Shown piece after piece: positions 44,392 to 54,905 of a stretch of DNA of 64,000 nt (the first letter of the stretch is position 1; every line of letters begins with the position of its first letter). A program made the translations under genes and the position numbers. Below the pieces are notes generated by a model. That model was not told where the DNA came from. It worked only from the letters and a program-made list of their open reading frames with translations, and ran no database searches. This DNA comes from Mycobacteroides immunogenum (GTDB lineage: Bacteria; Actinomycetota; Actinomycetes; Mycobacteriales; Mycobacteriaceae): positions 2,046,001 through 2,110,000 of the forward strand of contig NZ_CP011530.1 of NCBI RefSeq assembly GCF_001605725.1, given 5' to 3'.

Positions 44392-44918
44392 ACAAACCGC
44401 TCGATCATCTCCGATTCTTGTGCGGGATCCGTGGTGGGCCAGAACAGGAATGCCATCACCACACGCGAAATCCACTGCGCGGCAGTTTCGTCGGCTAGTC
44501 CGGTGAACGCGGCCGCCGAGCGGGGGATCTCCGAGGACGCGCTGAGATAGGACCCGAGTGAGGCGGGTGGCATGGTCGCGATCATCGCGCTGACGACGGG
44601 GTCGTTGCGGATGGCGGCCAGCGACGCGGTGATGGCGACGACGGCACGCCGCTGGGCATCCGCCGTCTGGACCGCGCGCTGAATGTCCGAGGTGACTTTC
44701 GCGATGTTCCGCGCCAAGACGGCGTCGACAATGGCGGCCTTACCGCCGACATGCCGGTACACCGTGGCGCGGGAACATCCCGCCTCACGAGCCACCTCGT
44801 CGAGGTTCAGCCGGTCCAGTCCGTGGCGCGCGATCCGGCCGGCGGCGACCGAAATGATCCGATCGGCGGCGATGGTGTGACGATCGGCTCCGTGTAGCCA
44901 GTCGGTAGAGGGCGACAT
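44274..44918 (-). CDS. TetR family transcriptional regulator
   Basis: 214 residues. The N-terminal HTH is at ~30-55 (LDEVAREAGCSRATVYRHVGGK) and the rest is a helical ligand-binding domain ending in a TFR_C-like region and a low-complexity tail. Transcribed away from the P450 gene, with a cluster of TCTCA/TGAGA motifs between them, so it probably controls itself and the P450. A minus-strand TAAATT nine bases before ATG overlaps one operator half. The C-terminal 38 codons are antisense to the monooxygenase end. Confidence 0.85.
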   Translation of the reverse strand: MSPSTDWLHGADRHTIAADRIISVAAGRIARHGLDRLNLDEVAREAGCSRATVYRHVGGKAAIVDAVLARNIAKVTSDIQRAVQTADAQRRAVVAITASLAAIRNDPVVSAMIATMPPASLGSYLSASSEIPRSAAAFTGLADETAAQWISRVVMAFLFWPTTDPAQESEMIERFVYPVLKEATASRVSASATSESTISPARTATLDNSEEDRP

Positions 44919-44933
44919 TGTCCGAGAAATTTA

Positions 44934-44999
44934 TCTCAAGATGAGACGAAAGCGTCAAATATTCTCAGTATTCGCGCAGGTGAGAACAGCGCACTGAGA
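44934..44999. promoter_or_regulatory. Operator array between TetR and P450 genes
   Basis: Five TCTCA/TGAGA copies in 66 bases: TCTCA 44934, TGAGA 44942 (palindrome TCTCA-AGA-TGAGA at 44934-44946), TCTCA 44963 and TGAGA 44981 (a wider inverted pair), and TGAGA 44995. A palindrome beside a divergent tetR gene is the usual autoregulatory operator. Confidence 0.5.
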
Positions 45000-45086
45000 C
45001 ACCGCGGATCATGCGTCTGAACAGGCCTTTCTCACTTTGCTGAATGCCTTGACGTGCGGTTTTAGGGTCTGTCAGCCTCGTTGGTG

Positions 45087-46307
45087 ATGAGCACCGTTGA
45101 ATTGTTCGACCCGCAGGTTCTGCAAGATCCGTATCCGTTCTATCGGCGGCTACGTGAGACGGCGCCGGTATGGCCCGTCGCGGACTCCGGCTTCTACTTC
45201 GTCTCGCGCTGGGACCTGGTGGTGGAGGCCACCGAACGCACCGAGGATTTCTCGTCCAACCTGACCGCCGCACTGATGGCATCCAGCGAGGGGCCGACAG
45301 TCGCGGCGATGGGGCCGCCGGCCGACCCCACGCACGTGCTGGCCACCGGCGATGACCCGATCCATCAGGCCCACCGCAAGCTGGTGCTGCCCACCTTGGT
45401 GGCCAAGCGGATCGCCGCGCTGGAACCCGCCATGGCTGAGACCGGCTCGCGACTGTGGGAGCGGGGAGTGGCGGGTGACGGCATCGACTGGATGGCCGCG
45501 ATGGGTGACGCACTACCGATGGCGATGGTGGCCCGGCTGATCGGCCTGCCAGAGGAGGACGTACCGCAACTGGTGCGGTGGGGCTATTCGAGCACCGAAA
45601 TGCTGGGCGGGCTCAACACTCCGCAGCGGCAGGCCGAGGTGGTCACGGACACCATGTACCTGGTTCTGTACCTGCGCGAGCACCTGCAGAAGGAGCAGGC
45701 GGCGCCGGGCCATGATCTGCTCGGATACCTGGCGCAGGCGTGCAACAGGGGAGATGTCTCCCTGGACATCGGCGTGATGATCCTGGTGCAGTTGGTTGGT
45801 GCGGGCGGCGAGTCGACAGCGGGCTTGATGGGCAATGCCGTACGCATCCTCGGCGAGAACCTGGACCTACAACAGCGCATCCGTGATGACCGGGCGTTGA
45901 TACCGACGTTCCTCGAGGAGGTGCTGCGGCTGGAATCGCCGTTCCGTGGGCATCACCGCCATGTGCTGGCCGACACCACGCTCGGCGGGGTAGAGCTGCC
46001 CGCCGGAAGTCACCTCACGCTGCTCTGGGGCGCGGCCAACCGTGATCCGGCGATCTTCGAGGATCCCGACATGTTGCGCCTCGACCGGCCCAGCCCGCGC
46101 GGCCACATCAGCTTTGGCAAGGGGCTGCACTTCTGCGTCGGTGCGGCGCTGGCCCGGCTGGAGGCACGCACCGCGATCAACCTGCTACTGGACCGCACGC
46201 GCGAGTTCGCCATCAAACCCAATGGGGCGCAGTGGGTTCCGAGCATCATGGTGCGTCGGCACCAGAGGCTGGAACTGGAACTCGGCCGGGTTGCTACCGG
46301 CGCCTGA
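45087..46307 (+). CDS. Cytochrome P450
   Basis: 406 residues. Heme-thiolate motif SFGKGLHFCVGAALA with the cysteine ligand; ExxR in EEVLR; I-helix AGGEST in place of the common AGxDT; conserved ANRDPAIFEDPD before the heme loop. A soluble single-domain type needing external ferredoxin partners, none of which is adjacent. Substrate unknown. TAGGGT (45063-45068) could be the -10, giving a ~10-base leader. Divergent TetR suggests induction by substrate. The stop overlaps the convergent DUF4191 gene by 14 bases. Confidence 0.9.
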   Translation: MSTVELFDPQVLQDPYPFYRRLRETAPVWPVADSGFYFVSRWDLVVEATERTEDFSSNLTAALMASSEGPTVAAMGPPADPTHVLATGDDPIHQAHRKLVLPTLVAKRIAALEPAMAETGSRLWERGVAGDGIDWMAAMGDALPMAMVARLIGLPEEDVPQLVRWGYSSTEMLGGLNTPQRQAEVVTDTMYLVLYLREHLQKEQAAPGHDLLGYLAQACNRGDVSLDIGVMILVQLVGAGGESTAGLMGNAVRILGENLDLQQRIRDDRALIPTFLEEVLRLESPFRGHHRHVLADTTLGGVELPAGSHLTLLWGAANRDPAIFEDPDMLRLDRPSPRGHISFGKGLHFCVGAALARLEARTAINLLLDRTREFAIKPNGAQWVPSIMVRRHQRLELELGRVATGA

Positions 46308-47043
46308 TGGTGCGCTGCATCCCGCCGCGTGACTTCGCCTGACCGGGCATCGGGCCCTTGGGCATGGCCGCGGCGCGCGAACCCAGTGCCGCCAGCCGCG
46401 ACTCCAGGGAGTCCATCTGCTTGGCGGTGATGTTGGCGGGGAGCTTGGTGAGGTGGCGTTCCAGCTTGGACAGCGGCACCTGGCCGTCCTCATTGCCGAC
46501 GATGACGTCGTAGATCGGGGTGTCTCCGACCAGACGTGCGGTGCGCTTCTTCTCCTGCGCAAGGAGCGGCCCGAGCCGGCCGGGGGCGCCTTCGGCGACG
46601 AAGATGACGCCCGGACGGCCGATGACGCGGTGCACGACATCGAGCTGCGTGGTGCCGGCGACCGCGGTGGTGACCCGCCACCGCCCGCGCATGTTGTCCA
46701 GCGCCCAGCCTGCCGCACCCTTCTGGCCCTCGGCCTTGGTGAACACCGACTTCTGCACGCGACGGCCGAAGATGATGAACCCCACCAGCACACCTAGCAC
46801 CACACCCAGGATCGGGAACAGGAAGGTGCTGATGCCGCCGGAGAAGTACCCGGCGACCGAGAACACAGCCACGATCAGCACGAACGCGCCGATCATGTAC
46901 GGCAGCAGGCGCTTGTCTTCCTTGCGCTGAATCTGGAAGGCCTGCCACATCTGGGCGCGGCGCGCCTTCGATTCGGCCTTGCGGCGCGCCTTTGCCTCGG
47001 CCTTGGCGGCCTTGGCTTCGGCGGGACTCAGTGATTTAGGCAT
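46294..47043 (-). CDS. DUF4191 membrane protein (Rv2219-like)
   Basis: 249 residues. Lys/Ala-rich N-terminus (~1-45), two helices (about 49-68 and 72-92), then a soluble domain (RRVQKSVFTKAEGQKGAAGWALDN--GRWRVT) and a basic C-terminal tail. Conserved in actinobacteria beside lipA/glnA1; function unknown. A minus-strand TATTCT six bases before ATG 47043 gives a leaderless start, so it is transcribed separately from lipA, which lies 34 bases upstream. Confidence 0.83.
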   Translation of the reverse strand: MPKSLSPAEAKAAKAEAKARRKAESKARRAQMWQAFQIQRKEDKRLLPYMIGAFVLIVAVFSVAGYFSGGISTFLFPILGVVLGVLVGFIIFGRRVQKSVFTKAEGQKGAAGWALDNMRGRWRVTTAVAGTTQLDVVHRVIGRPGVIFVAEGAPGRLGPLLAQEKKRTARLVGDTPIYDVIVGNEDGQVPLSKLERHLTKLPANITAKQMDSLESRLAALGSRAAAMPKGPMPGQAKSRGGMQRTIRRR

Positions 47044-47049
47044 GGCAAG

Positions 47050-47055
47050 AGAATA
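47050..47055 (-). promoter_or_regulatory. -10 element of the DUF4191 gene
   Basis: TATTCT on the minus strand, six bases before ATG 47043, inside the short lipA intergenic gap. Confidence 0.45.
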
Positions 47056-47077
47056 TCGCCCGGTCGCAACGTGCCCG

Positions 47078-48067
47078 TCATCCGATGAGGTTGATGGCTT
47101 CCTGACGGGCCGAACCCGCCGACGCCAGGTGCTCCAGGGCAGCCGGCAGCGGACGTCCGTGGTGGGCCATCGCCTGCGCGTACAGCCGCCCGGCCCGGTA
47201 GGAGGAGCGCACCAGCGGCCCGGCCATCATACCGGCGAAACCCAGCCCCTCGGCGAACTCCGAAAGTTCCACGAATTCCTGCGGTTTGACCCAGCGATCC
47301 ACCGGATGGTGCCGCGGCGACGGGCGCAGGTACTGCGTGATGGTGATGATGTCGCAGCCCGCCTCGTGCAACGCGACAAGCGCCTCACGAATCTCGTCGT
47401 TGGTCTCGCCCATGCCGAGAATCAGGTTGCTCTTGGTCACCAGCTGGGCCTCACGCGCGGCGGTGATCACTGACAGGCTTCGCTCATAGCTGAATGCGGG
47501 CCGGATCCGGCGGAACACCCGGGGCACCGTCTCCAGGTTGTGCGCCAGCACCTCGGGACGGCTGCTGAACACTTCGCTCAACTGTTCTGGATTGGCGTTG
47601 AAGTCGGGGATGAGCAGCTCCACACCTGTGGCCGGATTGAGCTCCTTGATGTATCGCACGGTTTCCGCGTACAGCCAGGCGCCGCCATCGGGCAGATCAT
47701 CGCGGGCCACTCCGGTGACCGTCGAGTACCGCAGGCCCATGGTCTGTACGCTCTCGGCCACCCGGCGCGGCTCATCGCGGTCCAGGTCAGCGGGCTTACC
47801 GGTGTCGATCTGGCAGAAATCGCAGCGGCGCGTGCACTGCTCACCACCGATGAGGAAGGTGGCCTCACGGTCTTCCCAGCATTCGAAGATGTTGGGGCAT
47901 CCGGCCTCTTCACACACGGTGTGTAGGCCGCCGGAGCGCACCAGCGACTTGAGTTCCTTGTACTCGGGGCCCATCTTGGCGCGGGTACGGATCCAGTCCG
48001 GCTTGCGCTCGATCGGGGTCTGGGCGTTGCGGACTTCCAGCCGCAGCAGCTTGCGTGGTTCGGTCAT
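47078..48067 (-). CDS. lipA: Lipoyl synthase LipA
   Basis: 329 residues. Radical-SAM cluster motif CTRRCDFCQ and the auxiliary cluster ligands [12 protein letters not shown], with the terminal R-S-S-Y motif (VRSSYRAG) whose Ser is the third auxiliary ligand. Inserts two sulfurs into the octanoyl group put in place by LipB. ATGA overlap with lipB (stop 48064) means the two are coupled. Same order as Rv2218-Rv2217. Confidence 0.97.
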   Translation of the reverse strand: MTEPRKLLRLEVRNAQTPIERKPDWIRTRAKMGPEYKELKSLVRSGGLHTVCEEAGCPNIFECWEDREATFLIGGEQCTRRCDFCQIDTGKPADLDRDEPRRVAESVQTMGLRYSTVTGVARDDLPDGGAWLYAETVRYIKELNPATGVELLIPDFNANPEQLSEVFSSRPEVLAHNLETVPRVFRRIRPAFSYERSLSVITAAREAQLVTKSNLILGMGETNDEIREALVALHEAGCDIITITQYLRPSPRHHPVDRWVKPQEFVELSEFAEGLGFAGMMAGPLVRSSYRAGRLYAQAMAHHGRPLPAALEHLASAGSARQEAINLIG

Positions 48068-48756
48068 ACCGTCGCCCCGACCGGAAGCCGTCCCTCAAGC
48101 GCGTCGACAACGGAGGCAACCACCTGCTCACGCACCTCGTCGATGGTGACATCGCGGCCCAATTCGGCGGACAAGGTTGTCACCCCGGCATCGGTGATGC
48201 CGCACGCCACGATCGGCAGGTAGGCGTCCAGGCTGTTGTTGCAGTTGAGGGAGAACCCGTGCATGGTGACGCCGCGCTGCACGCGCACGCCGATCGCGGC
48301 GATCTTGCGTTCGGGCTTGCCGCCGCCCGCCGCCAGCCACACACCCGAGCGGCCGTCGACCCGCTTGGTGTGCACACCTAGCTGTGCACACACGGCGATG
48401 ATCGATTCCTCAACGCGCCGAACGTAGTTCACCACATCAATGGGTTCGGCGAGTTGCACTATCGGATAGCCGACCAACTGACCGGGACCGTGCCAGGTGA
48501 TCTTGCCGCCGCGGTCGGTGTCGATGACCGGGGCGCCGTTGATCGGGCGTTCCTGCGGCTCGGTGCGCCGCCCGGCGGTGTAGACGGCCGGATGCTGCAA
48601 GGTGAGCAAGGTGTCGGGTCCACCGGCCACGCGCGCCTCGACGAGATCGCGCTGCAGCTCCCACGCCGCCTCATAGTCGATCATGCCCAGATCGCGTACC
48701 TCGACGGGATCTGCGCTGGACCGGATGGATCCATGAGAGCGGTGCACGGGTTCCAT
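48064..48756 (-). CDS. lipB: Octanoyltransferase LipB
   Basis: 230 residues. Signatures [19 protein letters not shown] (substrate loop) and [20 protein letters not shown], with the catalytic Cys in [12 protein letters not shown] and the Lys in the KIAAIG block. Transfers octanoate from ACP to lipoyl domains, such as those of DlaT encoded nearby. The start ATG 48756 is four bases from the stop of the upstream SDR gene. Confidence 0.96.
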   Translation of the reverse strand: MEPVHRSHGSIRSSADPVEVRDLGMIDYEAAWELQRDLVEARVAGGPDTLLTLQHPAVYTAGRRTEPQERPINGAPVIDTDRGGKITWHGPGQLVGYPIVQLAEPIDVVNYVRRVEESIIAVCAQLGVHTKRVDGRSGVWLAAGGGKPERKIAAIGVRVQRGVTMHGFSLNCNNSLDAYLPIVACGITDAGVTTLSAELGRDVTIDEVREQVVASVVDALEGRLPVGATV

Positions 48757-48760
48757 TATC

Positions 48761-49663
48761 TCACTTCATCGGTTGGGTGTTATTGGCGTAGGCCAGCGCC
48801 TCGCCGATGGTGTGATGCTCGAACTCGAACCCGTGCTGTTCCAGCACGGCGGGGATGACACGCATGCTGCGTGTCAATTCGGCATCGGCGAACTCCCCGA
48901 GGATCGCGCGCAGCGCGAATTGGGGAGCCACCAGCAGCGTGGGGCGATGCAGCGTCCTGCCGAGCGCGGCGGTGAATTCGGCATTGGTCACCGGCGCCGG
49001 TCCGGTCAGGTTGACCGGGCCCGACAGGGTCGGTTCGGAGAGTGCGAATTCGAGGGCGCGGATATGGTCCTCGAGGCTTATCCAGGGCATATACCAGCGA
49101 CCATTGCCCAGCCGCGCGCCCAGGCCCAGAGAGAACAGTGGCCGTGTCCGGCCGAACAGCCCGCCGGCCGGAGCCAGCACCAGTCCGGTCCGCACGATCA
49201 CCACCCGGGTGCCGGCCCGCACCGCCTCCGCCGTCGCGGTCTCCCAATCGACGCACACCCGAGCAAGGAAACCTGTACCGCTAGAGGCGGTTTCATCGAT
49301 AACGCGGTCTCCGCTGTCGCCGTAGAAGCCCACCGCCGAGGCGTTGATCAAGACCGGCACCCTGGCGTCGGCGACGGCGTCGGACAACACTTCCGTCGGG
49401 ATGATGCGGCTGTCGTAGATCTCTTGCTTGTAGGCGCCTGACCACCGCTTGTCACCGACACCGACGCCACACATGTTGACGACGGCGTCGGCGCCGTCGA
49501 GTGTGCCGGGCTCGATCTGTCCGCTCGCCGGATCCCAGCGTCGTTCGTCGGGGCCCAGCGGGTCGCGGCGCACCAGGCGGATCACGGTGTGATCCGCCGC
49601 ACGCAGCGACGCGACAAGCGCCGACCCAATCACCCCCGAAGATCCGGCGATGACGACACGCAT
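48761..49663 (-). CDS. TIGR01777-type NAD(P)-dependent epimerase/SDR (Rv2216)
   Basis: 300 residues. Rossmann motif [16 protein letters not shown] at the N-terminus, then the family-specific [33 protein letters not shown], and a C-terminal DUF1731 part ([29 protein letters not shown]). These YfcH-like proteins have no settled substrate. It sits three bases downstream of dlaT and just before lipB, as in M. tuberculosis, so the dlaT-SDR-lipB-lipA set is probably one transcript. Confidence 0.88.
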   Translation of the reverse strand: MRVVIAGSSGVIGSALVASLRAADHTVIRLVRRDPLGPDERRWDPASGQIEPGTLDGADAVVNMCGVGVGDKRWSGAYKQEIYDSRIIPTEVLSDAVADARVPVLINASAVGFYGDSGDRVIDETASSGTGFLARVCVDWETATAEAVRAGTRVVIVRTGLVLAPAGGLFGRTRPLFSLGLGARLGNGRWYMPWISLEDHIRALEFALSEPTLSGPVNLTGPAPVTNAEFTAALGRTLHRPTLLVAPQFALRAILGEFADAELTRSMRVIPAVLEQHGFEFEHHTIGEALAYANNTQPMK

Positions 49664-49666
49664 GGG

Positions 49667-51415
49667 TTACAGACCCAGGTCCGCCTCGAAAGCCCCCTCT
49701 TCCAGACGGTGTCTGATGGTGGTGAGGAACCGCCCCGCGTCGGCTCCGTCGATCAGGCGATGATCGTAGGTCAGTGGCAGGTAGCAGACCGAGCGGATAC
49801 CGATCGACTCGTTGCCCGCGTCGTCACGAATAACCCTGGGGCGCTTCACGATCGCGCCAGTGCCCAGCATGGCGGCCTGCGGCGGCACCAAGATCGGTGT
49901 GTCGAACAATGCGCCCTGGCTGCCGATGTTGGTGATGGTGAAGGTGCCACCGGCCAGCTCGTCGGGCTTGAGGTTCCCGGAACGGGCCCGTGCCGCGATA
50001 TCGGCGATGGCGCGTGCCAGCCCGGCCAGCGACAGATCGCCGGCGTTGTGGATCACCGGGGACAGCAGGCCCTGCTCGGTGTCGACCGCGATGCCCAGGT
50101 GCTCGGCGTCGAAGTAGGTGATCTCCTTGGAGTCCTCGTCGTAGCTCGCGTTGACATTCGGGTGCGTCTTGAGCGCTTCGACCGCAGCCTTGGCGAAGAA
50201 CGGCAGGAAGGTGAGGTTGACGCCCTCACGTTCTGCGAAGGTCGCCTTGGCGCGGGCCCGCAGGGCCGCGATCTTGGTGACGTCGACCTCATGGGTCTGC
50301 GTCAGCTGTGCGGTCTCCTGCAGCGACTCGCGCGTCTTCTTGGCGGTGATCTGGCGAATCCGGTTGGCCTTCTGCGTGGTTCCGCGCAGGTGTGCCAGCG
50401 CAGCAGGAGCTGCAGGAGCCGATGGCGCCGCAGCCGTGGGAGCTGCCGCTGCTGCAGGTGCGGGGGCCTTGGCGGCCTCAGCGGCAGCCAGGACGTCCTG
50501 CTTGCGAATGCGCCCACCCACACCGCTACCGGTCAGCGCGGAAAGATCCACGTTGTTCTCGGCCGCGAGCTTGCGGACCAGCGGGGTGACGTACGGATTG
50601 TCGCCCGCGGCGCCGTTGGCGGCGGGCGCCGGTGCGGCGGCAGCAGGAGCCGGGGGTGCGGCAGGTGCGGGCGCCGGTGCGGCGGGTGCGGCCGGTGCCG
50701 GTGCCGGTGCGGCAGGCGGAGCCGGGGGAGCCGGAGGCGCGGCAGGAGCCGCCGCCGGAGCAGGTGTGGGCGCAGGCGCAGGCGCGGCGGCGGGGGCAGC
50801 ACCGGCCGCCCCGACGACGGCGAGCTCGCCGCCCACGGCCACGGTGTCGTCCTCATTGGCCGAGATGCTCAGCAGCACACCGGCGACCGGTGACGGGATC
50901 TCGGTGTCGACCTTGTCCGTGGACACCTCCACGAGCGGCTCATCCACGCCGACCTCATCGCCGACCTTCTTGAGCCAGCGTGTCACGGTGCCTTCGGTGA
51001 CGGACTCGCCGAGCTCGGGCATCTTGACCGAGGTGCCCGAACCGGCCGGGGCAGGGGCAGCGGCCGGCGCGGGTGCGGGTGCGGCGGCAGGGGCCGGCGC
51101 GGCTTCAGGTGTGGGTGTGGGTTCCGGAGCCGGAGCGGCTTCAGGTGCGGGCGCGGCGGCAGCCGGAGCAGCCTCGCCGGCCTCGCTGATCACGCCGAGC
51201 TCGCCGCCGATCTCGACGGTGTCGTCCTCACGGGCGACGATCTTCGTCAACACACCCGAAGTGGGAGCTGGGATCTCGGTATCCACCTTGTCGGTGGATA
51301 CCTCGAGCAATGGCTCGTCGACTTCGACCGTGTCGCCCTCTTGTTTGAGCCACCGTGTCACCGTCCCTTCGGTCACGCTCTCACCGAGGGCGGGCATCTG
51401 GACGGAGAAGGCCAT
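49667..51415 (-). CDS. dlaT: Dihydrolipoamide acyltransferase DlaT (E2), annotated SucB
   Basis: 582 residues from ATG 51415 (ribosome site AGGAG). Two lipoyl domains, each with the DKVD lysine ([16 protein letters not shown] and [16 protein letters not shown]), separated and followed by long Ala/Pro linkers (the second about 60 residues), a peripheral-subunit-binding domain ([20 protein letters not shown]), and a catalytic core ending in [16 protein letters not shown] (catalytic His and Asp). In M. tuberculosis DlaT (Rv2215) is the E2 of pyruvate dehydrogenase and of the peroxynitrite reductase system. Slightly longer than the 553-residue M. tuberculosis protein because of the linkers. Confidence 0.96.
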   Translation of the reverse strand: MAFSVQMPALGESVTEGTVTRWLKQEGDTVEVDEPLLEVSTDKVDTEIPAPTSGVLTKIVAREDDTVEIGGELGVISEAGEAAPAAAAPAPEAAPAPEPTPTPEAAPAPAAAPAPAPAAAPAPAGSGTSVKMPELGESVTEGTVTRWLKKVGDEVGVDEPLVEVSTDKVDTEIPSPVAGVLLSISANEDDTVAVGGELAVVGAAGAAPAAAPAPAPTPAPAAAPAAPPAPPAPPAAPAPAPAAPAAPAPAPAAPPAPAAAAPAPAANGAAGDNPYVTPLVRKLAAENNVDLSALTGSGVGGRIRKQDVLAAAEAAKAPAPAAAAAPTAAAPSAPAAPAALAHLRGTTQKANRIRQITAKKTRESLQETAQLTQTHEVDVTKIAALRARAKATFAEREGVNLTFLPFFAKAAVEALKTHPNVNASYDEDSKEITYFDAEHLGIAVDTEQGLLSPVIHNAGDLSLAGLARAIADIAARARSGNLKPDELAGGTFTITNIGSQGALFDTPILVPPQAAMLGTGAIVKRPRVIRDDAGNESIGIRSVCYLPLTYDHRLIDGADAGRFLTTIRHRLEEGAFEADLGL

Positions 51416-51552
51416 GGTTTCCACTCCTGAAAACGGTTCGGACAGCAGCTCTAACAATGCGGACTCTTCATGGCTTACCACAGCTTCGGGTGAGCCGGGT
51501 TAATCCTGTCACTGTGTGGAACGACGCGCCTGCCCGGGTCCATGATCGTGGA

Positions 51553-51783
51553 GTGAGCCAGCGCACAGTCGTCTGCGTTATCAAGCCGGGAAGCCGTAAG
51601 GGGCCAGCCGTAGAGGTTGCCGGCGATGGTTCCCTGACGCTGTACGTGCGCGCGCCGGCGGTCGACGGCAAGGCCAACGACGCGGCGATCGCACTGCTGG
51701 CGGAACACCTGGACGTGCCGAAATCGGCGGTACGGCTGGTCGCGGGGCGGACCAGCAGACTGAAACGATTCACGGTCGGATAA
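51553..51783 (+). CDS. DUF167 (YggU-like) small protein
   Basis: 76 residues from GTG 51553. Typical DUF167 pattern VCVIKPGSRKGPAVEV, LYVRAPAVDGKANDAAIALLAEHLDVPKSAVRLVAGRTSRLKRF. Unknown function; a conserved fold found in all domains of life. Divergent from dlaT with 137 bases between starts. The longer open frame upstream would run into the dlaT promoter region and has no homology. Confidence 0.82.
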   Translation: MSQRTVVCVIKPGSRKGPAVEVAGDGSLTLYVRAPAVDGKANDAAIALLAEHLDVPKSAVRLVAGRTSRLKRFTVG

Positions 51784-51819
51784 CAGGATGTTCTCAGAAT
51801 TAGCTGACACCATGGCGCT

Positions 51820-52161
51820 ATGGCATGGATCGACGCCTTTCGCGGCCGGCGCCAGGGGCGAACCCCGCAGGGCACCAATGACGACCTGCGCTACCTTGCC
51901 GCCTGGTCGGCCGCCCGCCGGGGCGTAGAGGCCTACGTCGAGCCGCAAACCAACTTCTCCGACGTCACAGTGATTCTCATCGCAGGGGACGGCGAATGGA
52001 CCCGCCGGCGCGTCGGCGGGGTCGCGGGCGCGCGGCGGATCTCCGAGAGGCTGAAGATCCCGGTGTACGACGTACACCGGACCGGCTACCCGCAACGCAA
52101 GCGCGACTATGACGCCCGGCAGAAGATCCTCAAACGCCGGGCCGCGCAAGACGGTGTCTGA
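51820..52161 (+). CDS. Conserved mycobacterial small protein, function unknown
   Basis: 113 residues, basic, no signal or membrane segment. Contains DLRYLAAWSAARRGVEAYVEPQTNF and a GVAGARRISERLKIPVYDVHRTGYPQRKRDY C-terminus. Homologues in mycobacteria are sometimes labelled oxidoreductase without evidence. Start is ATG 51820 with ATG 51812 out of frame. It is 36 bases after the DUF167 gene and ends six bases before the convergent aminopeptidase stop. Confidence 0.7.
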   Translation: MAWIDAFRGRRQGRTPQGTNDDLRYLAAWSAARRGVEAYVEPQTNFSDVTVILIAGDGEWTRRRVGGVAGARRISERLKIPVYDVHRTGYPQRKRDYDARQKILKRRAAQDGV

Positions 52162-52167
52162 CGGGGA

Positions 52168-53676
52168 TCACCCGTTCTCGGCGATGTCCTCCAACACCCC
52201 GAAGATGGTCCGCACCGGGACTCCGGTGCCGCCCTTGGGCGTGTAACCCCACGGTCCGCCGGTGTTGTACGCCGGGCCCGCGACGTCGATATGGGCCCAC
52301 TGGACCCCGTCGGCAACAAATTCGCGCAGATAGTGTCCGGCGGCAAGCATGCCGCCATTGCGGTGATTGGTGACGTTGGCCAGATCCGCCACCTTCGACT
52401 TCAGGTCGTCGCGCAGCTCCTCGGGCAGGGGCATGGCCCAGCCGTTCTCGCCGACCGACTGCGAGATCGCCGACACCCGGTCGCGGAACTCGTCGGTGCC
52501 CATCACGCCTGGGGTGCGGGTGCCCAGCGCCACCAACTGCGCACCGGTCAGCGTCGCGGTGTCGATCAGATAATCCGGCTCGTCCTGGCATGCCCGCACG
52601 ATCGCGTCGGCCAGGATCAGTCGGCCCTCGGCGTCGGTGTTGATCACCTCGACGGTGGTGCCGTCCAGGTGGGTCAGCACGTCACCCGGACGTTGAGCCG
52701 TCGCCGACGGCATGTTCTCGGCCATCGGCACCGTTGCGATCACGTCGATCGGCAGCTGCCGGCGGGCGGCCAGCAGGGCGACGGCGATAACCGCTGCGGC
52801 ACCGCCCATATCGGAGGTCATGTTCTCCATACCGCCGGCCGGCTTGATCGAGATACCGCCGGTGTCGAAGGTGATGCCCTTGCCCACCAATGCGACAGTC
52901 TTGGCCTTCTTGCCCTTGGCGCCGCGGTACGTCAACCGCACCAGCCGCGGCGGGCGCGAGGAGCCCTTGCCGACGCCCACGATGCCGCCGTAACCGGCCT
53001 TGGCCAGCTCCTTCTCGTCGAGCACCTCGACCTCGATACCCTCCGCCGTGGCCAAAGCCTTTGCGCGCTTGGCGAACTCGGCCGGGAACAGATGGCTGGG
53101 CGGGGTGTTCACAAAATCGCGGGCGGTCGTCACAGCGGTGGCAACCGCCGCGCCGCGCTCCATGGCATCCTTCTGCGCACGGCCCTTGTCGCCGACGAGC
53201 AACGTAACCTTCTGCAGCCCAGCGTCCTTGGGGGCGGTCTTGGCGCTACGGAATTCCGCGAAGCGGTACCCGCCCAGCACCACGCCCTGAACAGTCGCGT
53301 CCACATCGCGCTCGGACAACGTGGTCACCAGGATTTCGACATTGTCCAGCGAGCGGGCGGCCACCCCGGCGGCCCGCCGGATCGCCTCGGCGCTGTCGGA
53401 CTTACCCAGCCCGACGGCAAGCACGCTGGCCACCGGCAACCCGTCCACCACCACCCGGGTGAGCTGATCGGCCGAACCGCTGGCACCGACCGCCTTGAGC
53501 GCGGCCTCGATGGACTTGACCGCTGCCTTGTCCAGCAGCTGCGCGTCGACCACCTTCGGCCCCTTGTCGGACTCTTTCTCGCTGGGACGTACACCCACCA
53601 GCAGCACCGCGGCGGAGACCCCGCGCTGCGGAATGGACGTGGCCAAGGTGAACGAAGGTGCGGTGTATGCGCTCAT
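52168..53676 (-). CDS. pepA: Leucyl aminopeptidase (cytosol aminopeptidase, M17)
   Basis: 502 residues from ATG 53676. M17 motifs: [29 protein letters not shown] (Lys and Asp metal ligands), and the signature [13 protein letters not shown] with the second Lys/Arg and carboxylates. Two-metal hexameric exopeptidase; orthologue of Rv2213 (pepB). A minus-strand TAGGCT eight bases before the start suggests a very short or no leader. The N-terminal domain is the usual poorly conserved M17 extension. Confidence 0.95.
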   Translation of the reverse strand: MSAYTAPSFTLATSIPQRGVSAAVLLVGVRPSEKESDKGPKVVDAQLLDKAAVKSIEAALKAVGASGSADQLTRVVVDGLPVASVLAVGLGKSDSAEAIRRAAGVAARSLDNVEILVTTLSERDVDATVQGVVLGGYRFAEFRSAKTAPKDAGLQKVTLLVGDKGRAQKDAMERGAAVATAVTTARDFVNTPPSHLFPAEFAKRAKALATAEGIEVEVLDEKELAKAGYGGIVGVGKGSSRPPRLVRLTYRGAKGKKAKTVALVGKGITFDTGGISIKPAGGMENMTSDMGGAAAVIAVALLAARRQLPIDVIATVPMAENMPSATAQRPGDVLTHLDGTTVEVINTDAEGRLILADAIVRACQDEPDYLIDTATLTGAQLVALGTRTPGVMGTDEFRDRVSAISQSVGENGWAMPLPEELRDDLKSKVADLANVTNHRNGGMLAAGHYLREFVADGVQWAHIDVAGPAYNTGGPWGYTPKGGTGVPVRTIFGVLEDIAENG

Positions 53677-53746
53677 GAGCTCACAGCCTAGTGAAGGCCG
53701 ATGAGGTACCAACCAGGATGAGCCGCTGGCGCGAAGGCCAAGTGGC

Positions 53747-53752
53747 TAGGGT
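53747..53752 (+). promoter_or_regulatory. -10 element, leaderless promoter of gcvT
   Basis: TAGGGT ends seven bases before ATG 53760, selecting that ATG over the long N-terminal extension. Confidence 0.5.
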
Positions 53753-53759
53753 GAACGCC

Positions 53760-54863
53760 ATGACGGACCTTTTGCTCGGACCACTCCATGATCGGCACGC
53801 CGCACAGGGCGCCACCTTCGCTGAGTTCGGCGGCTGGAACATGCCGGTGTCGTACGCAGGCACCGTGGGGGAGCACACCGCCACGCGCGAGGCGGTCGGT
53901 CTGTTCGACGTGAGTCATCTGGGCAAGGCGCTGGTACGCGGACCGGGCGCGGCGGCCTTCGTCAATGCGTGTTTCACCAACGACCTCAACAAGGTTGGGC
54001 CGGGCAAGGCGCAGTACACGTTGTGCTGCCAGGAATCGGGCGATGTGGCCGGTGTCATTGATGACCTCATCGCCTACTACGTGTCCGACGATGAGATCTT
54101 CCTGGTGCCCAACGCCGCCAACACCGCCGCCGTGGTCGCTGCCCTGCAGGACAAGGCGCCCGAGGGGATCACCATCACCAATCAGCACCGCGATTACGCG
54201 GTGCTGGCCGTGCAGGGGCCCAAATCCGCGGATGTGCTGAAACGGCTGGGTCTGCCAACGGATATGGAATACATGGCCTACGCCGACGCGACACTCGACG
54301 GAGTGCCGGTGCGGGTGTGCCGTACCGGATACACGGGCGAGCACGGCTACGAGCTGCTGCCGTCCTGGAACGACGCCGGCGCGGTGTTCGACGCCCTGCT
54401 ACCGGCGATCGTCGAGGCGGGTGGGCAGCTGGCCGGGCTGGGCGCACGTGACACCTTGCGCACCGAGATGGGTTACCCGCTGCACGGCCACGAGCTTTCC
54501 GCCGATATCAGCCCGGTCCAGGCCCGCGCGGGATGGGCCGTGGGCTGGAAGAAGGACGAGTTCTGGGGGCGCGAGGCGCTCGTTCGCGAAAAGAGCGCAG
54601 GACCCGTTCGGACGCTGCGCGGCCTGCGCGCGACCGGCCGGGGTGTGCTGCGCCCCGACCTCACGGTGCTCTCCGGCGGCCAGCCGGTCGGGGTCACCAC
54701 CTCGGGAACCTTCTCGCCGACACTCAAGACCGGAATCGCGCTGGCGCTGCTGGATACCGCGGCCCAGATCCCGGATGGCGCGACCGTGGTCGTCGACGTG
54801 CGCGGGCGCGAGATCGAATGCGAGGTCGTCAAGCCGCCATTCGTGGACGTCAACGTCGGATAA
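53760..54863 (+). CDS. gcvT: Glycine cleavage system T protein (aminomethyltransferase)
   Basis: 367 residues. Opening [28 protein letters not shown] and LFDVSHLGK are GcvT hallmarks; later [31 protein letters not shown] (catalytic Asp) and the C-terminal barrel. Uses tetrahydrofolate to release NH3 from the aminomethyl-lipoyl H protein. No gcvH or gcvP is in the window. Leaderless start as above. ilvE follows after 42 bases with its own promoter. Confidence 0.96.
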   Translation: MTDLLLGPLHDRHAAQGATFAEFGGWNMPVSYAGTVGEHTATREAVGLFDVSHLGKALVRGPGAAAFVNACFTNDLNKVGPGKAQYTLCCQESGDVAGVIDDLIAYYVSDDEIFLVPNAANTAAVVAALQDKAPEGITITNQHRDYAVLAVQGPKSADVLKRLGLPTDMEYMAYADATLDGVPVRVCRTGYTGEHGYELLPSWNDAGAVFDALLPAIVEAGGQLAGLGARDTLRTEMGYPLHGHELSADISPVQARAGWAVGWKKDEFWGREALVREKSAGPVRTLRGLRATGRGVLRPDLTVLSGGQPVGVTTSGTFSPTLKTGIALALLDTAAQIPDGATVVVDVRGREIECEVVKPPFVDVNVG

Positions 54864-54892
54864 TGGGTTCGGATTCGGTGACGGCGGACGGT

Positions 54893-54898
54893 TAGACT
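54893..54898 (+). promoter_or_regulatory. -10 element, leaderless promoter of ilvE
   Basis: TAGACT ends seven bases before ATG 54906. Confidence 0.5.
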
Positions 54899-54905
54899 GC
54901 CGAGC

